The translations under genes were made by a program, and so were the position numbers. 64,000 nt of DNA, from the NCBI RefSeq assembly GCF_009905375.1, contig NC_133647.1:3905847-3969846 (forward strand). Direction: 5' to 3'. The notes beneath the pieces were generated by a model. It saw only the letters and a list, made by a program, of their open reading frames with translations. It did no database searches and was not told the origin of the DNA. Each line of letters begins with the position of its first letter. Positions within the stretch are counted from its first letter, which is position 1. Of this stretch, positions 11,754 to 23,300 are shown one piece after another. Origin of the DNA: Apium graveolens. Its lineage: Eukaryota; Streptophyta; Magnoliopsida; Apiales; Apiaceae.

Positions 11754-12200
11754 ATTGTAATAATTATTATTATTAAAATAGAAAACTTATTTACGAGTAC
11801 TTGAAATTACTTTGTATGTACTCCAGTAACCTTTGTCATCCTCGTAAGAGTTTGCAAGTGTACATTGCTCAACAACCAAAAAAGTAAGAGTTTAGATTAT
11901 CACGGGAAAGTTTGCAATTGCGTGAATAACCCCTGCAAAAGTTCGTGACGGTGTTTTTTTTTTTTGAATGAGTTCATGGGTGAGGAGAATTGAAGAAAAT
12001 AATAGAAAACACAATAATGATGATCGATTTTTAGAAAAAAAATACATTTTCCAAAATTTTAAACTTTTAAAAATATAATTATGCATCTAGTCTAGATGTA
12101 ATAAAATGCAATCTCGAAATAATAAAAAAACAACTTACATTATTTTTTTAAAAATTGGTTATTTTTTTCATTTTTCAAAAAAAATTAAATCTGATTTTAT
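11754..12200. other. Intergenic region upstream of ORC4
   Basis: AT-rich, no gene seen. It is the likely distal promoter region of ORC4; the recognisable regulatory site is the E2F-like motif just downstream. Confidence 0.5.
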
Positions 12201-12212
12201 TTTCCCGCCAAA
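12201..12212 (+). promoter_or_regulatory. E2F-like binding site upstream of ORC4
   Basis: TTTCCCGCCAAA lies about 100 bp before the ORC4 start codon. It fits the E2F/DP consensus TTTSSCGC and is the only GC-rich motif in an AT-rich stretch. Plant replication-initiation genes are known E2F targets with S-phase expression, so G1/S control of ORC4 is a reasonable inference. Confidence 0.7.
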
Positions 12213-12313
12213 TCTGATGCTGTGTTGATTTAATGTGTGTGTATATTATACATTAAAAAAGGACAGAAAATAGAGGTTTAATTTGTGAGAAGAGCAAAGT
12301 GTAAATCAATCAA

Positions 12314-15300
12314 ATGGGTAGTGATAATCCAGCAGAAAAAGCCCTAATTCTCCACAGAACCAGACTTAGTAACCCTAATTTCATATTCACTCACTTCTCA
12401 AACTCTCCAGACACTAATTACAGGTCATTTTTCATCTTTAATTTCATTAAAGTTTGTATCTTTATGCCAATTAGTTCATTATATTTGATGGGTTTTTTGT
12501 GTTTTTAGCAAACTGAAGTTAATTAAAGGTCATTTTTCATCTTCAATTTGATTAAAGTTTGCATCTTTATGCCATTTAGTTCATTATATTTGATGGGTTT
12601 CGTGTCTTTTAGCAAATTGAAGGTCATTTTTCATCTTAATTTCATTAAAATTTGCTGCTTTATGCCATTTAGTTCATTATAGTTTATGGGTTTTGTGTGT
12701 TTTTAGCAAATTGAAGTTTATTACAGAATACAGATCATTTTTTATATTTAATTTTATTAAAGTTTGCATCTTTATGCTATTTAATTGATTATATTTGATG
12801 GGTTTTGTGTTTTTAGCAAGTTGAAGTCTATTGCAGGTCATTTTTCCTCTTATATTTCATTAAAGTTTGTATCTTTATGCCATTTAATTGATTATTTTTG
12901 ATGGGTTTTGTGTCTTTTAGCAAGTTGAAGTTTATTATATCAAGTTCTGTAACTGAGGCTTGTAACAATTCTGTCTTGCTTCTTGGTCCCCGTGGTTGCG
13001 GCAAAGCTGCTGTAAGTCTTCAATTTCATACCATTTTCATTCTTTATTTTTTTTAAAATTATGTTCTTGACTTTTTGATTTTTTGTTTTTGTTTGGGCAA
13101 TGGGTTTAGGTGTTGGAGCTTGTTCTTGATGATTTGCTCAAGGAATATCCTGATATGATCACAACGGTATGTGTAATGTGTACAACTTGTCATTACCACC
13201 CTTGCCAAATTCAACGATGTCCCTCATTTTATAAATTTGGAACCCTGTAATGTAGATTGGGAAATCAGTAATATATAGCATTAGAATTATAGTTGGTATA
13301 TGCGCAAGAAATTTCGTTGGTGGCTGTATCTGTTTTTGTGGATTATTTGTTGATTTCAAATGGGCTAGCCAAGTATGCAAGCAATGTTGAATTGTGCATT
13401 AGACTAGCTTAACAAGGGGTTTTTTCCATGGAAATTTGATTGCATTAGTACAAGCATGTATGACTCTTACAGAGGAATCACTTGTGAATACTTCGAAGCA
13501 CATGTGTGATATATCACTTTGCTTTTAGTTGTCTGTATTTGATAATTATGCAACTACTGTATGTCTGTTTGTTTTTGTGACTAGATTCTTTTGTTTTCAG
13601 ATTAAACTGAATGGTCTTTTGCATAGTGATGACAAATGTGCGCTTAAGGTTTGACTTCCTAGTTCCTTATAATGAATTCCTGATACCTGTCATTCGCCTT
13701 TTTGGTTACTGCTTTCACTTTCAGAATTTGATTTATGTAAAAAAAAAAGTAGTACCACTGAGTTTTTTTCCTGTACCTTTTATCTTAGAAATAACCTTAT
13801 ATATTTAGGACCACTTAGTTTTTTTCCCCTGCCTTTATCTTAGAAATAACATTGTTAAGTATGCAGGAAATTGCTAGACAATTATGTGCGGAGCATCAGT
13901 TATCGTTCTCCAAAGTGGTAAGATGCATACTCTCAAATTGATGACGAGGAACTTTACTTGAGTTATTTTGAATTGAGTTGTTTGTATGGTTCGGAATTAC
14001 TTTTCAGGCATCATTTGATGATAATAACCAATTCATGATAGACATATTGCGGTAAGTATAGTGTTCGACAATTCGACTTTTTTGATATCACAACTGCAGT
14101 GATTTACCAAACTTATCAAATTGTAATTGTTTATATGTACTTAGATATATTGTCTGCAGGGAGTGTGGATTATTTATGTATTTTGTTATATTGTCTGCAG
14201 AGAGTGTGGATTAGCACATAAAACAGTCATTTTTGTACTGGACGAGTTCGACCTCTTTGCACAGGTAACATGGTGCCTCACCATTTTACACCACAACACC
14301 TAATGTATGCATTTTTATACACATATTTGTTTCTTTGAATTGACATAAATCATTATTTATGTCAAAGGGAGGTACTAGTAGAAATTATAGCAATGTTTTA
14401 CGATGTATTAATTTTTTTCTTGCGACAAAAATTTTGCTTTTTGTCAACATTAAACTTTTCAGGGAAAACAACGATTACTTTATAGCTTGCTAGATGCAAT
14501 GCAGTCTGTGTCATCACAAGCTGTGGTCGTCGGCATTAGTTGTCGCTTGGTATGTTAATTGAACTTTGATGGAAGTTTGTGGTACACAATAATTCTGATA
14601 CTTAGAGTTTTCTTACAACGTCAACCCATGTATTGGGTGATGGAAACACTTGATAAGTTTGTTTAGTAATAGTGTTTAATCTTTTGGCTGAATGGTTTGT
14701 TGTGTGTATGTTCTTGAATGTTAACCTAATTGTAGGATGAAATTCTACAGAATCCTGATATACATAAATGAAATACAGGATGCTGATCAACTCCTGGAGA
14801 AAAGAGTACGGTCTCGATTTTCACACAGAAAATTGTTGTTCCTTCCTCCCTCAGCAGAAGATCTACAAGGGTAAGTTCCCACTTCCTAACCAAGCAGAGA
14901 AACTTTATCATTCAGGATTGAATATGCAAATCTTTCTGATGTTCTTATTTTGTGTTCTCCTTGCAGGTTGATAAAGCACATGTTGCTATTGCCTACAGAT
15001 TCAAGCATTTCTGACGATTACACAACTGAATTTAATGCAAGGCTTCTGGTATCCTGCCCGTTACCATACAGCTTAGATAAGATCATCTAAGTGAAAGAAC
15101 TAATTTTTTGAAAAAACAATAATAATTATGATTCAAATGAAGATGATTTAACTTAATAAATCAGTGTCTTTCAGTGTTTGAGCATAATTCTGTTTCTATC
15201 TATATTCTATCCCGTCCCCTCCATCCCAAAAACAAAAACACGGATATAGAACCGATTTTGAATTATTCGTTGTAATGTATCTTGTAAGAAGTTTGGGAGA

Positions 15301-16965
15301 TCCTAATATATTAAAATGAAGCGAATCTGTCTCATTATGCTCAATTAGTTATAAATGTAACTGTTCTTCATGTTAGAGTAAATGAGAAAAAAAAGAACTA
15401 TTTGAACTAATTTTCAAAAAATTCCACCGTGAAAGAGTGGTAAAATTAAACTACTAACCGGGATTCGCAATTTCAAGTTTTTGTTCTTATGGCATGAAGC
15501 CCTTGACATGCTACAGAAATTATTAGAAGATGGAAGATGCAAAGATATTATCGATACATTGTCAACTTCAGATTCCACCTTCAATCATTTGATTAGGTTT
15601 CTGTAAGTTTTTCAATTTACTGTTTGAGGGTAAATAGTGCTGTGGATATATGGCACTGCTCTTATTTTTTTTATATATACCAAAGCTTACTTGGGTTTAT
15701 GCATACACCAGGTTTATTGCTGTTTGTCATATGGATATGAACTTGGGTTTCTTGACTTTGGAGAACTTTAAAGCTGCACTTACAGGTGTGCAAAGGCAGC
15801 CAAAGCTAGAGTGCCTGAAAGGTACAAGTTTTGAAAATTTTGCTTTGGACGTAGAGCAATTCTAATCACAGACCAAAATACTTTTGCGATGCCATTTGTG
15901 AATGTTCCCAAGACTAAGATACCTGTTGGCGGCCTTAGTAAAAAACTCTATTCTCTTAGTGCCCGTACCTCATGTTTCATTACTTCATGTTTCAGCCATA
16001 GGAAACTCTTGCAAGACGAATCAACTAATCGGAATAAACACAACTACTTTTTATCCTTCTTTTCTTTTTTCTTATTTTATCTCTGTGTAATTTAAAAAAT
16101 ATAAGCAAACTGACACTAATCTCATAAAAGCAGATTGCTCTATTCTTGAACTCTATATTCTGGTTTGCATGATGAGGTTGGAATTCAGAGAGCAAGAATC
16201 CTACAACTTCAATACCATGATGAAAGGTCTGCCTCAGGCATCTCTGTGTTAATATAATTTCCTTAATTGTCTAATGTTAACTTTGACTGACTTGAATTGC
16301 ATTTCACATATGTCAGAATACAGTAGCATACGAGATTCGTTTAAGACATGCGACTATTATGCTCGCAATGTTTGCTTACGGGTGCGTGACGTGCAGTCTT
16401 GTATCTGTCCATAAAATGCATCATTCCTGGTATTTTCTCAATGATTTTATAATGTGCAATTCTTATCTTTGCAGGCCTTTGAGCACCTTTTACAGCGTGA
16501 ATTAATTTCTCTCGTGGACAGTAGGGGACACACTCAGTCCCTTGAATTTCATCCAGTCAAGCTACTAGTTTCAGCCCCTGAGTTACATCTTGGTTTGAAG
16601 TCGAACCGTTGCTGTCCGGTAAGTAGCCAAAAAGACTATAGGGATATATCTATTCTAAGATTCTTTTAAAATTTCTAGGTTGCATTCTACTGTTGTTACA
16701 GTGGATATATCTAAAATCACTTGCAAATAAATGGATAATTGTTTGAATTGCTGAGTTTCAGTCAATATAAAATAAATAAGGATGCATGCTTTAAATGTGC
16801 TGATTGTTATATTACAGTTCATAAGTAAACTTCTAAGCATCGAGTAAAAGTTGGTACAATCAAAAATAAAAGTTTGTTTCGACAAATACTTGTGGTGTTT
16901 GCAGAGGCCTAACTTTCTGCTCTCTTCTGCAGGCAATCCTCCAGAAAATTATTGACCGAGGGTGA
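12314..16965 (+). CDS. ORC4: Origin recognition complex subunit 4
   Basis: Sixteen exons: 12314-12423, 12921-13011, 13110-13166, 13601-13648, 13867-13917, 14008-14051, 14201-14264, 14463-14549, 14779-14870, 14967-15048, 15517-15602, 15712-15821, 16134-16226, 16317-16381, 16475-16618, 16933-16965. They join in frame to 418 codons plus TGA, near the size of Arabidopsis ORC4. ORC4 is an AAA+ subunit of the nuclear complex that marks replication origins and loads MCM helicase with CDC6 and CDT1. The Walker A region is GPRGCGKA (residues 59-66), with Ala where Thr/Ser is usual; Walker B is FVLDE (145-149). A central VVGISCRLDADQLLEKRVRS stretch carries the sensor and arginine-rich region, and CDYYARNVCLRAFEHL belongs to the winged-helix end. 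Intron 1 is a tandem repeat array. Confidence 0.96.
12422..12925 (+). repeat. Five tandem repeats in ORC4 intron 1 copying splice sites
   Basis: Units of about 94-111 bp start at 12422, 12527, 12621, 12732 and 12835. Each begins AGGTCATTTTT (AGATCATTTTT in unit 4) and ends in a TTTTTAGCAAxxTGAAG block, so each carries a 5' splice-site-like sequence and a 3' splice-site-like sequence. The first unit starts on the real exon 1 donor and the last ends at the real exon 2 acceptor (12919-12920). Confidence 0.92.
14143..14215 (+). repeat. Duplicated acceptor region before ORC4 exon 7
   Basis: 'atattgtctgcag(g/a)gagtgtggatta' occurs at about 14148-14172 and again at about 14189-14213. The second copy is the real intron 6/exon 7 junction; using it gives the conserved R-ECGLAHKT reading frame. 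The first is a complete decoy acceptor followed by exon-like sequence. Confidence 0.8.
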
Positions 16966-18020
16966 AAATTAAGGAGGGTGACTTATTTCGATGTTAGAAG
17001 ATTATCTTATTAGCCAGAGGATTCAACAGCTCACATTTTCCTCGTGTACTTTCAAGAAAAAAAATCTCTGAAAGGACTCAGTTGTATTTCAATCATGTGC
17101 AAATCAAATTTGAAGGATCTGATGAATTCAACGGGCTTTTCATTAGTAATGAGCATCTTATTCACCATAAAAGTACTATATTACATATTAGTGCAGCGCC
17201 TGGTTTACAAGTTGTAATGTAGACTATAGTATTGATGCAGAAAAGGAGGATGGTAAGTTTGCTCTGTGCTGCCTGTAGCTAGTGATCATCAGTACATCTT
17301 GTATACAATTTTAATTTACCTTAAATTGATTTATTTTTACTAATTAATTATGCTTATATGTGTTACAATTGTGTATATGAATATATGTTGTTTTAACGGG
17401 GATGATTGAGAATTGAATCTGAGATAACAAGAAATAAACCATTAACTACTCTATCATATTTGATTATTTAAAAATGAATGATATAATAAATTAATCATTT
17501 CATACAAAAATAAAAACAAAGAATTTAGAATCAGGGTTAAAGAACAATTTTTTTTTATTTCCTTCTCTTTTATTAAAAAATGTTTGCGGAACACAATATC
17601 ATATATTTACTTTTAGTATTGTCAAAGAAAAATACTTTTAAAATGTTATTCTAAAGAGAAAAATATGTTAGTCAAATCTACCCTATGTTATAGTAATTGA
17701 ATGATTTTGAGTCACAAATATATAATTAATCTGATAAATTATAGTTTCAGTTTCTGAAATAATTATCAACCAATTGATAATTATTGGAAATATGTACGTG
17801 CCATTATTAAAAATAACCATAATTTAAATATAGATATCAAGAAATGTGTTAGGTTCGTGATGTTTGTGAATTTCAATAAGATCGTTATACCAGTAAGTTT
17901 GCCAACAAATATTTTCATATAATAAATCTTGTTATTTTGACGAGATACTATAATGTGTAATTTATTCGGAGATATCGTTGAAATTTATTAATAACTAGCC
18001 TACGGTCCGTGCTGGTCTTG
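16966..18020. other. ORC4 3' flank, AT-rich, no gene
   Basis: The ORC4 3' UTR probably occupies the first few hundred bases. The rest is AT-rich with no coding pattern or recognised repeat. Confidence 0.5.
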
Positions 18021-18029
18021 GTTAATATC

Positions 18030-18690
18030 TAGGGTGAAATACTTAAATACCCATTTTTGGGATTACCAAGTCTGAAATACTCATTTACCGGTATTACCGC
18101 CCTATATGCCCACAATTTGCGACATATGCGAAGGCGCGCAGTCAAATACGCCCTCCAAGAAGGCGTATTGATTAAATACGACACAGTGCAAAGCGTATTG
18201 TTTGAATACGCCACAGACACACCACTATTACTAGCCTAATACGCTGCATATAAAGGCGTATCTTTGGTCCAGAAAGCGACACCAAAATTGTGAGAACATA
18301 CGAGTCGTGACTCACTTGGACTCACTAGATGAGTCTGCAACTGTATCTTGTTCACTATAACCCATATTAACAACAGAGGTAGATTGAATATTTTAGGGGA
18401 CAAATTGTGAATTCATTTTTCCATCCCATGCATCGCTATCGAGTGATGAGAGATCAATAACAACACTTTCAATTCATGATGGTCACTTGCCCTTGAGTTT
18501 TTAGTCGGCAAAGCTGTGTATATGTACTATATCATAGCATGACAGTGATACGCCGTTGGATATAGCGTAGAACTTAGGTATTTTGGTCATATAGCGTAGA
18601 ACTTAGGTATTTTGGTCGCCCGTCCCGGAAACAGGTATTTTGGGCATATATACCTTAAAAAGTGAGTAGTTTGGGCAATTTTTCTAATAT
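18030..18690. mobile_element. Probable non-autonomous repeat rich in GGCGTAT motifs
   Basis: A GC-richer island in AT-rich DNA. It has a loose inverted relation between its ends ('aaatacccattttt' near 18046 and 'gggcaatttttc' near 18673) and many AATACGCC/GGCGTATT pairs at 18130-18260. A 29-bp direct duplication ('tatagcgtagaacttaggta...') lies at 18560-18617. Superfamily unknown. Confidence 0.4.
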
Positions 18691-18834
18691 CTATATATTT
18701 TTAATTTTATTTTGTATAATTTTATTAAAATTCTATATAAATAATTAAATACTAAATACTGATTATATAAATATAATTTCAAGTTAGGTTCAAATAATAT
18801 AAATAGTATATGATTGATGAGATTTTATTCATAA

Positions 18835-19015
18835 ATAATAATATAAATGTTCGTTGTTGGTGAGTGAAATTTGAATCTGAAAACTTATATGTATCTTTAT
18901 AAATAATATAAATGTTTGTTGTTAACGAGATTTGAACATGAGAATTTATATGTATCTTTGTAAATAATAATATTAATGTTTGTTGTTAACGGGATTCGAA
19001 CCTAAGAAATTGTGA
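18835..19015. repeat. Three tandem repeats of about 64 bp
   Basis: The unit 'aataatataaatgtttgttgttaacg' followed by 'gatttgaac...ttatatgtatcttt' appears three times with substitutions. The last copy includes GGGATTCGAACC, resembling a pol III B box on the minus strand, but no A box or tRNA fold was seen. Confidence 0.65.
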
Positions 19016-19283
19016 AATGTATTTTTTTGGTATTTGGATATAATGGTTCTGGTTATTTGATGAAGAAGATCTGACGGTCGTGATGGAAAATGATAACCAA
19101 AATAAGAGGTTAACCAAATTACAAATTATACTTCATTCCGGCATTATAGTATAGTATAGATTAATAATTAAAATTTAAGCTTTTTTATTTTAAAAAATTT
19201 CACATTTTCTTTTTTCTTTTCTATTGTAAGCAAATCTTGAAAAGGATTTATTTCTCATAAACTAGCGTTTCCTAAGAAAAAAA

Positions 19284-20080
19284 AGACGGTGGCCTTAAAT
19301 GTCACTTTCATATAAATTATGGTCCAAAATGTCAGTTTTGGTAATAATGACCCAAAATATCACTTTATAATGGTACTTCGTCTTACGTTTTGTATTTTTT
19401 TTTTAAAAATGCAAAACGGTACATAGTGTACCGTTTTGGCACTTTGTTTTTTTTTAATTTTTTTTTATAATGTGCAAAACATTAGTTGAAGTAGTGTTTT
19501 GACTCAAAACGGTACATCATATAGCGTTTTGTACCAAAACATTACTTTATCTATCGTTTTACACATATAATTTAAAAAAATAAAAAATTTAACCTCAAAT
19601 AAAAAATTGGTAATCCTAAAATACAAAAAAAAATTTAAATTATTTTTAAAACCCAAAAGGGGATTGGTGAACTCTAAAATGTTAAAATTTATTAAAATAA
19701 GTTACACTTTTAAATTTAAAGTTATTTAATTTAATATTTTACATATTTGGTTCATAGGGTTTATGCCCTAAACCCCAACTTAAATTAGGGTTTAGGATAA
19801 ACGCCAGACTAAAAATATTAAATAAAAAAATATTGAAAAATGTAACATTAAATGATGTTTGCAGGCCCTAAATAATACACCAAAACAAGCTTAAAATAAG
19901 GAAAAAAAATTGAAAACACAAAACGTGACTTGAAATCACGTTGCTACATTAGAAAATAAAAAAAATAAGAGGCAAAACACTACATTAGCCCGTTTTGAAT
20001 TGAAATTTTGGGTCATAATTTTTAAAATTGATATTTTGAACATTTTTAATTTAAATTGTGACATTTTGATCCATTTCTCC
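19284..20080. mobile_element. TIR element, family shared with 38818-39892
   Basis: The left end ('ggccttaaatgtcac...', then 'gacccaaaatatcac') is matched in reverse at the right end ('gggtcataattttt...tgacattttgatcc'). The interior has 'gcaaaacggtac/gtaccgttttg' palindromes and an 'agggtttaggataaac' stretch shared with the copy at 38818. There is no transposase, so it is non-autonomous. It lies upstream of the RING/PHD gene. Confidence 0.65.
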
Positions 20081-20394
20081 TAACAAATGAAATAAAATAA
20101 ATGTAAGGACTTGTTTGGAAGCGTATCATTCTCAGCGGAGCACGCCACCTTTAAATGGCCACTTTAATGTGCCAAACCAAACGCAGCCTTGCGATGATCA
20201 TCATCATCCACTTGTTCTTGAATTTTCTCTCAATTTACACACAAATTGACAAAACCCAAATCTCAAAATCAGATCTTTAGAGTTATTACCATGTAAAATC
20301 TCACTTAAACCCATCAATTTTATTTATTTTTTATTATTATTATAATTTTCTTGATTTTTAATTCATAAATATGTGATTAAAGTTTCAGGTTTTA
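20081..20394 (+). promoter_or_regulatory. Upstream and leader region of the RING/PHD gene
   Basis: GC content rises around 20110-20230, then a leader-like stretch leads to the ATG at 20395. 'tttcag' just before the ATG could be a 3' splice site of a leader intron. No clear TATA box was identified. Confidence 0.4.
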
Positions 20395-23300
20395 ATGGAG
20401 TATGCTACAGATGAGTTGCCAGAGGAAGATAATTTTGTAAGATCACTCTTTCTATGTGTGTGTGTGTGTTGTGCGTGTAAAATTAATATTAAAGTTGTGA
20501 TTTTTATTGTGTTCTTGATATGTAATATATGAAAGTTGTGATTTTTATTGGTGTTTTTTGATAAGTAATTAGTTAGTTGTAGTGAAAAGTGCTGATGGTT
20601 TTTAGTGAAGTAAGCCAGAGATGACGTGGAAGTGTTTTTGTTGATTTTTACGGAAATTTTGTTATGGAAAGGGAATTATTTTAAGAGAATGTAGTAGAAA
20701 AATTTGTGTTGTTGAATCTGAGTTAATGAAGTTGTTTATGATTTTGAAGGTTAGAGCTCGAAGATTAAGTTGTTTGCTAGAGGAACGTATAATAAGTTGA
20801 TTTTTGTGGATTTTAATTAGATAAAATGTTGAATGCTGTGCGATATTTACGATGGTTTAAGATGGTTTTGGTTTATGTTTCATAACTGTAAATGTCATGT
20901 GGGATGAAATGGTGCAGGATTACTCTGGTTTGGAAGGCGAAAAATGTGGGATATGCATGGATATTGTCATTGACAGGGGAGTTTTGGATTGCTGTCAACA
21001 CTGGTATATATATCTTCTTTAATTTTTTTTTTTTAATTTCCATGATAAGATAGTGGATGTAGTTTATCACCCGTGGATATCAGTGTCTTTCTCTTAGTTA
21101 CTACTCTAGCTTTTTATGTCAAACACGAAATTTAAACTCCTTTAATTAATTTGTGTGCCAAGGTTTTGTTATGAAACATAGTTCAGTAAGTCTGGCTAGA
21201 ACTTGTAGACTGCGCACTTGAACATGAAATCAGTTGTCTGTCTATTTGCAATATTTTAATTTGCTTCAGCATTATGGCCCTTGTTACAAATCTTTTATGT
21301 GTTGTACAACATTAGCAACGAGTTTTAATAACCTGTCTTTCATACGTAAATGTCTTGTGAGCAATAAGATGTAGTTGCCCGTATAACGTGTCTGCCTTGT
21401 ATTTCTACAATTTTTCATGGACCTCTTGATTGATGTTTAAGTTTTCAACTGAGCTATGTCTTAAATTTTCTTGTTTGTTGCTGCTTGACAGCATAACAAA
21501 TATCTGGTTGTCAGATACTAATAATATATTAGCATGCTTCCATTATCCCAGTCACTCAGTCATGCCAAGTAATTAACTTGCATATTGTTCTCTATTGCAC
21601 AAGTGATTTATGCATTATGCTCCATTGTCAGAATGAATTCTACTTATGTATTATATGGTTAGCTTAAGAGAATTACTTGTAGAAAAAGGTGAATGCTACT
21701 TATGTATTATATGGTTAGCTTAAGAGAATTACTTGTAGAAAAAGGTGATATTGTACCCTCACACATAATTTAAATTTGTGTGCAACTGTCATTTCCTCTA
21801 TCAATTACTGTTGGATGTAAATGTTGTTGGTCATACTTTCAGTAATTTTTTTGATTGAATTTAAAATAATGCAAAGTGCTGCTTAGCATCAACAGTATTT
21901 GAGAAAATTTTCATGCGTTCTTTCTGAATTTGCATCAGTGTACTTAAACCATTTGATCATCCTATGCACTATTTATGATGAAAAAACTTTGAACATTTCT
22001 TTTTTGCTTGGTCAGCAACTAAGAACTTCGGGAAGCTATATTAAGAGGTTGTAGTACAATGCCCTTGGAGAACCATTCGAATTAAACAACAAATTTTTAA
22101 TCTAGTGTACTTGCATTAATGTATTTTCTGTAATAAATAATCTTCAAAATTGCAGGTTCTGTTTTTCATGCATTGATAACTGGGCTACCATTACGAATCT
22201 ATGTCCACTTTGCCAAAATGAGTTTCAACTGATTACATGTGTGCCTGTAAGTAATAAAATTTATGTTACCTTGCCGGATTGTAATGTTATTCTTTTGTCT
22301 TGAGTTTCCGTCATTAGGTATTCCTTCACATCTTCAATACTTGGTCCTACAAGTGTTTGATCTCTCTCACCTTTTGCTTTTACTTTGTCTGACTTCGAAG
22401 GTATATGATACCATTGGAAATAACAGCGTTGATGAGGACTTGCAATCCAGGCAAGTGATTTATGTTATTAATATTTTTCAAGCATGAGGACTTGCTGCTT
22501 TATTAAATGCTATTTATCTAGATGTGAACAGAATAAATCAGCGGATTTATTGTGTTTTTACTTATTGCTGAGATAGATATTTATCCTCTTCATCTTAAGC
22601 CTCAAAATGTACCTTTATAATCAGATTATTTAATCATAACTCATAACATACTGAAAATATGTAAATGGATTTTTTTGCTGAATTGCATTTTGTAATTTAT
22701 CAAGCCATTATATTTTGCGAAAACGCAACAACAGACATGGAAAGTATAAACATGTTTCATTGTACTATTTTAATATTGAATATTGTTATATTACATCGAA
22801 GTTGATGGAAAATTTTTAAGTTTCCATGTGTTTTAGTCTTTTGGCTAATATGATTTGTAATGCGGCTGATATTTGCTTCTTGTGTCTGGAAGCCTTCATA
22901 TGTGTTTATATTTTCTCATCAGGTTTTACTTGTGACTGTTGAATTTATATGTATTTTAACCTGCCTTATATATTTGTGCATCTTGTAAGAGTAAATATTG
23001 GATTGCAGAGACCTCCGAAGTGACAAATTTATCTTTATGTGATCCCTTTTACATAAAATGGTTTGAACATTAGTGCAACAGATTTCATTCACAAATATAT
23101 TCTTGATAATTTCTGTTTGTGTTTTAAACCTGTTTATGATGTTATATCTGCAGAGATGATGATTGGTGCATTGAAGGAAAAAACAACACCTTATCGTTTC
23201 CATCATACTATATCGATGAAAATGTGAGTAACTTACAGTTTCTACTAAAGTTAGTAAGGTAATGAATATTTCTCATGTAAAGTTGTGACTATTAGCAGAG

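Noticed and set aside
18985..19005. GGGATTCGAACC as a tRNA or SINE B box
   Set aside because: No A box at proper spacing and no cloverleaf; the motif sits in a diverged tandem repeat where sister units lack it.
22919..23206. Minus-strand 95-codon ORF
   Set aside because: It is a shadow of exon 5 of the RING/PHD gene and its flanking intron.
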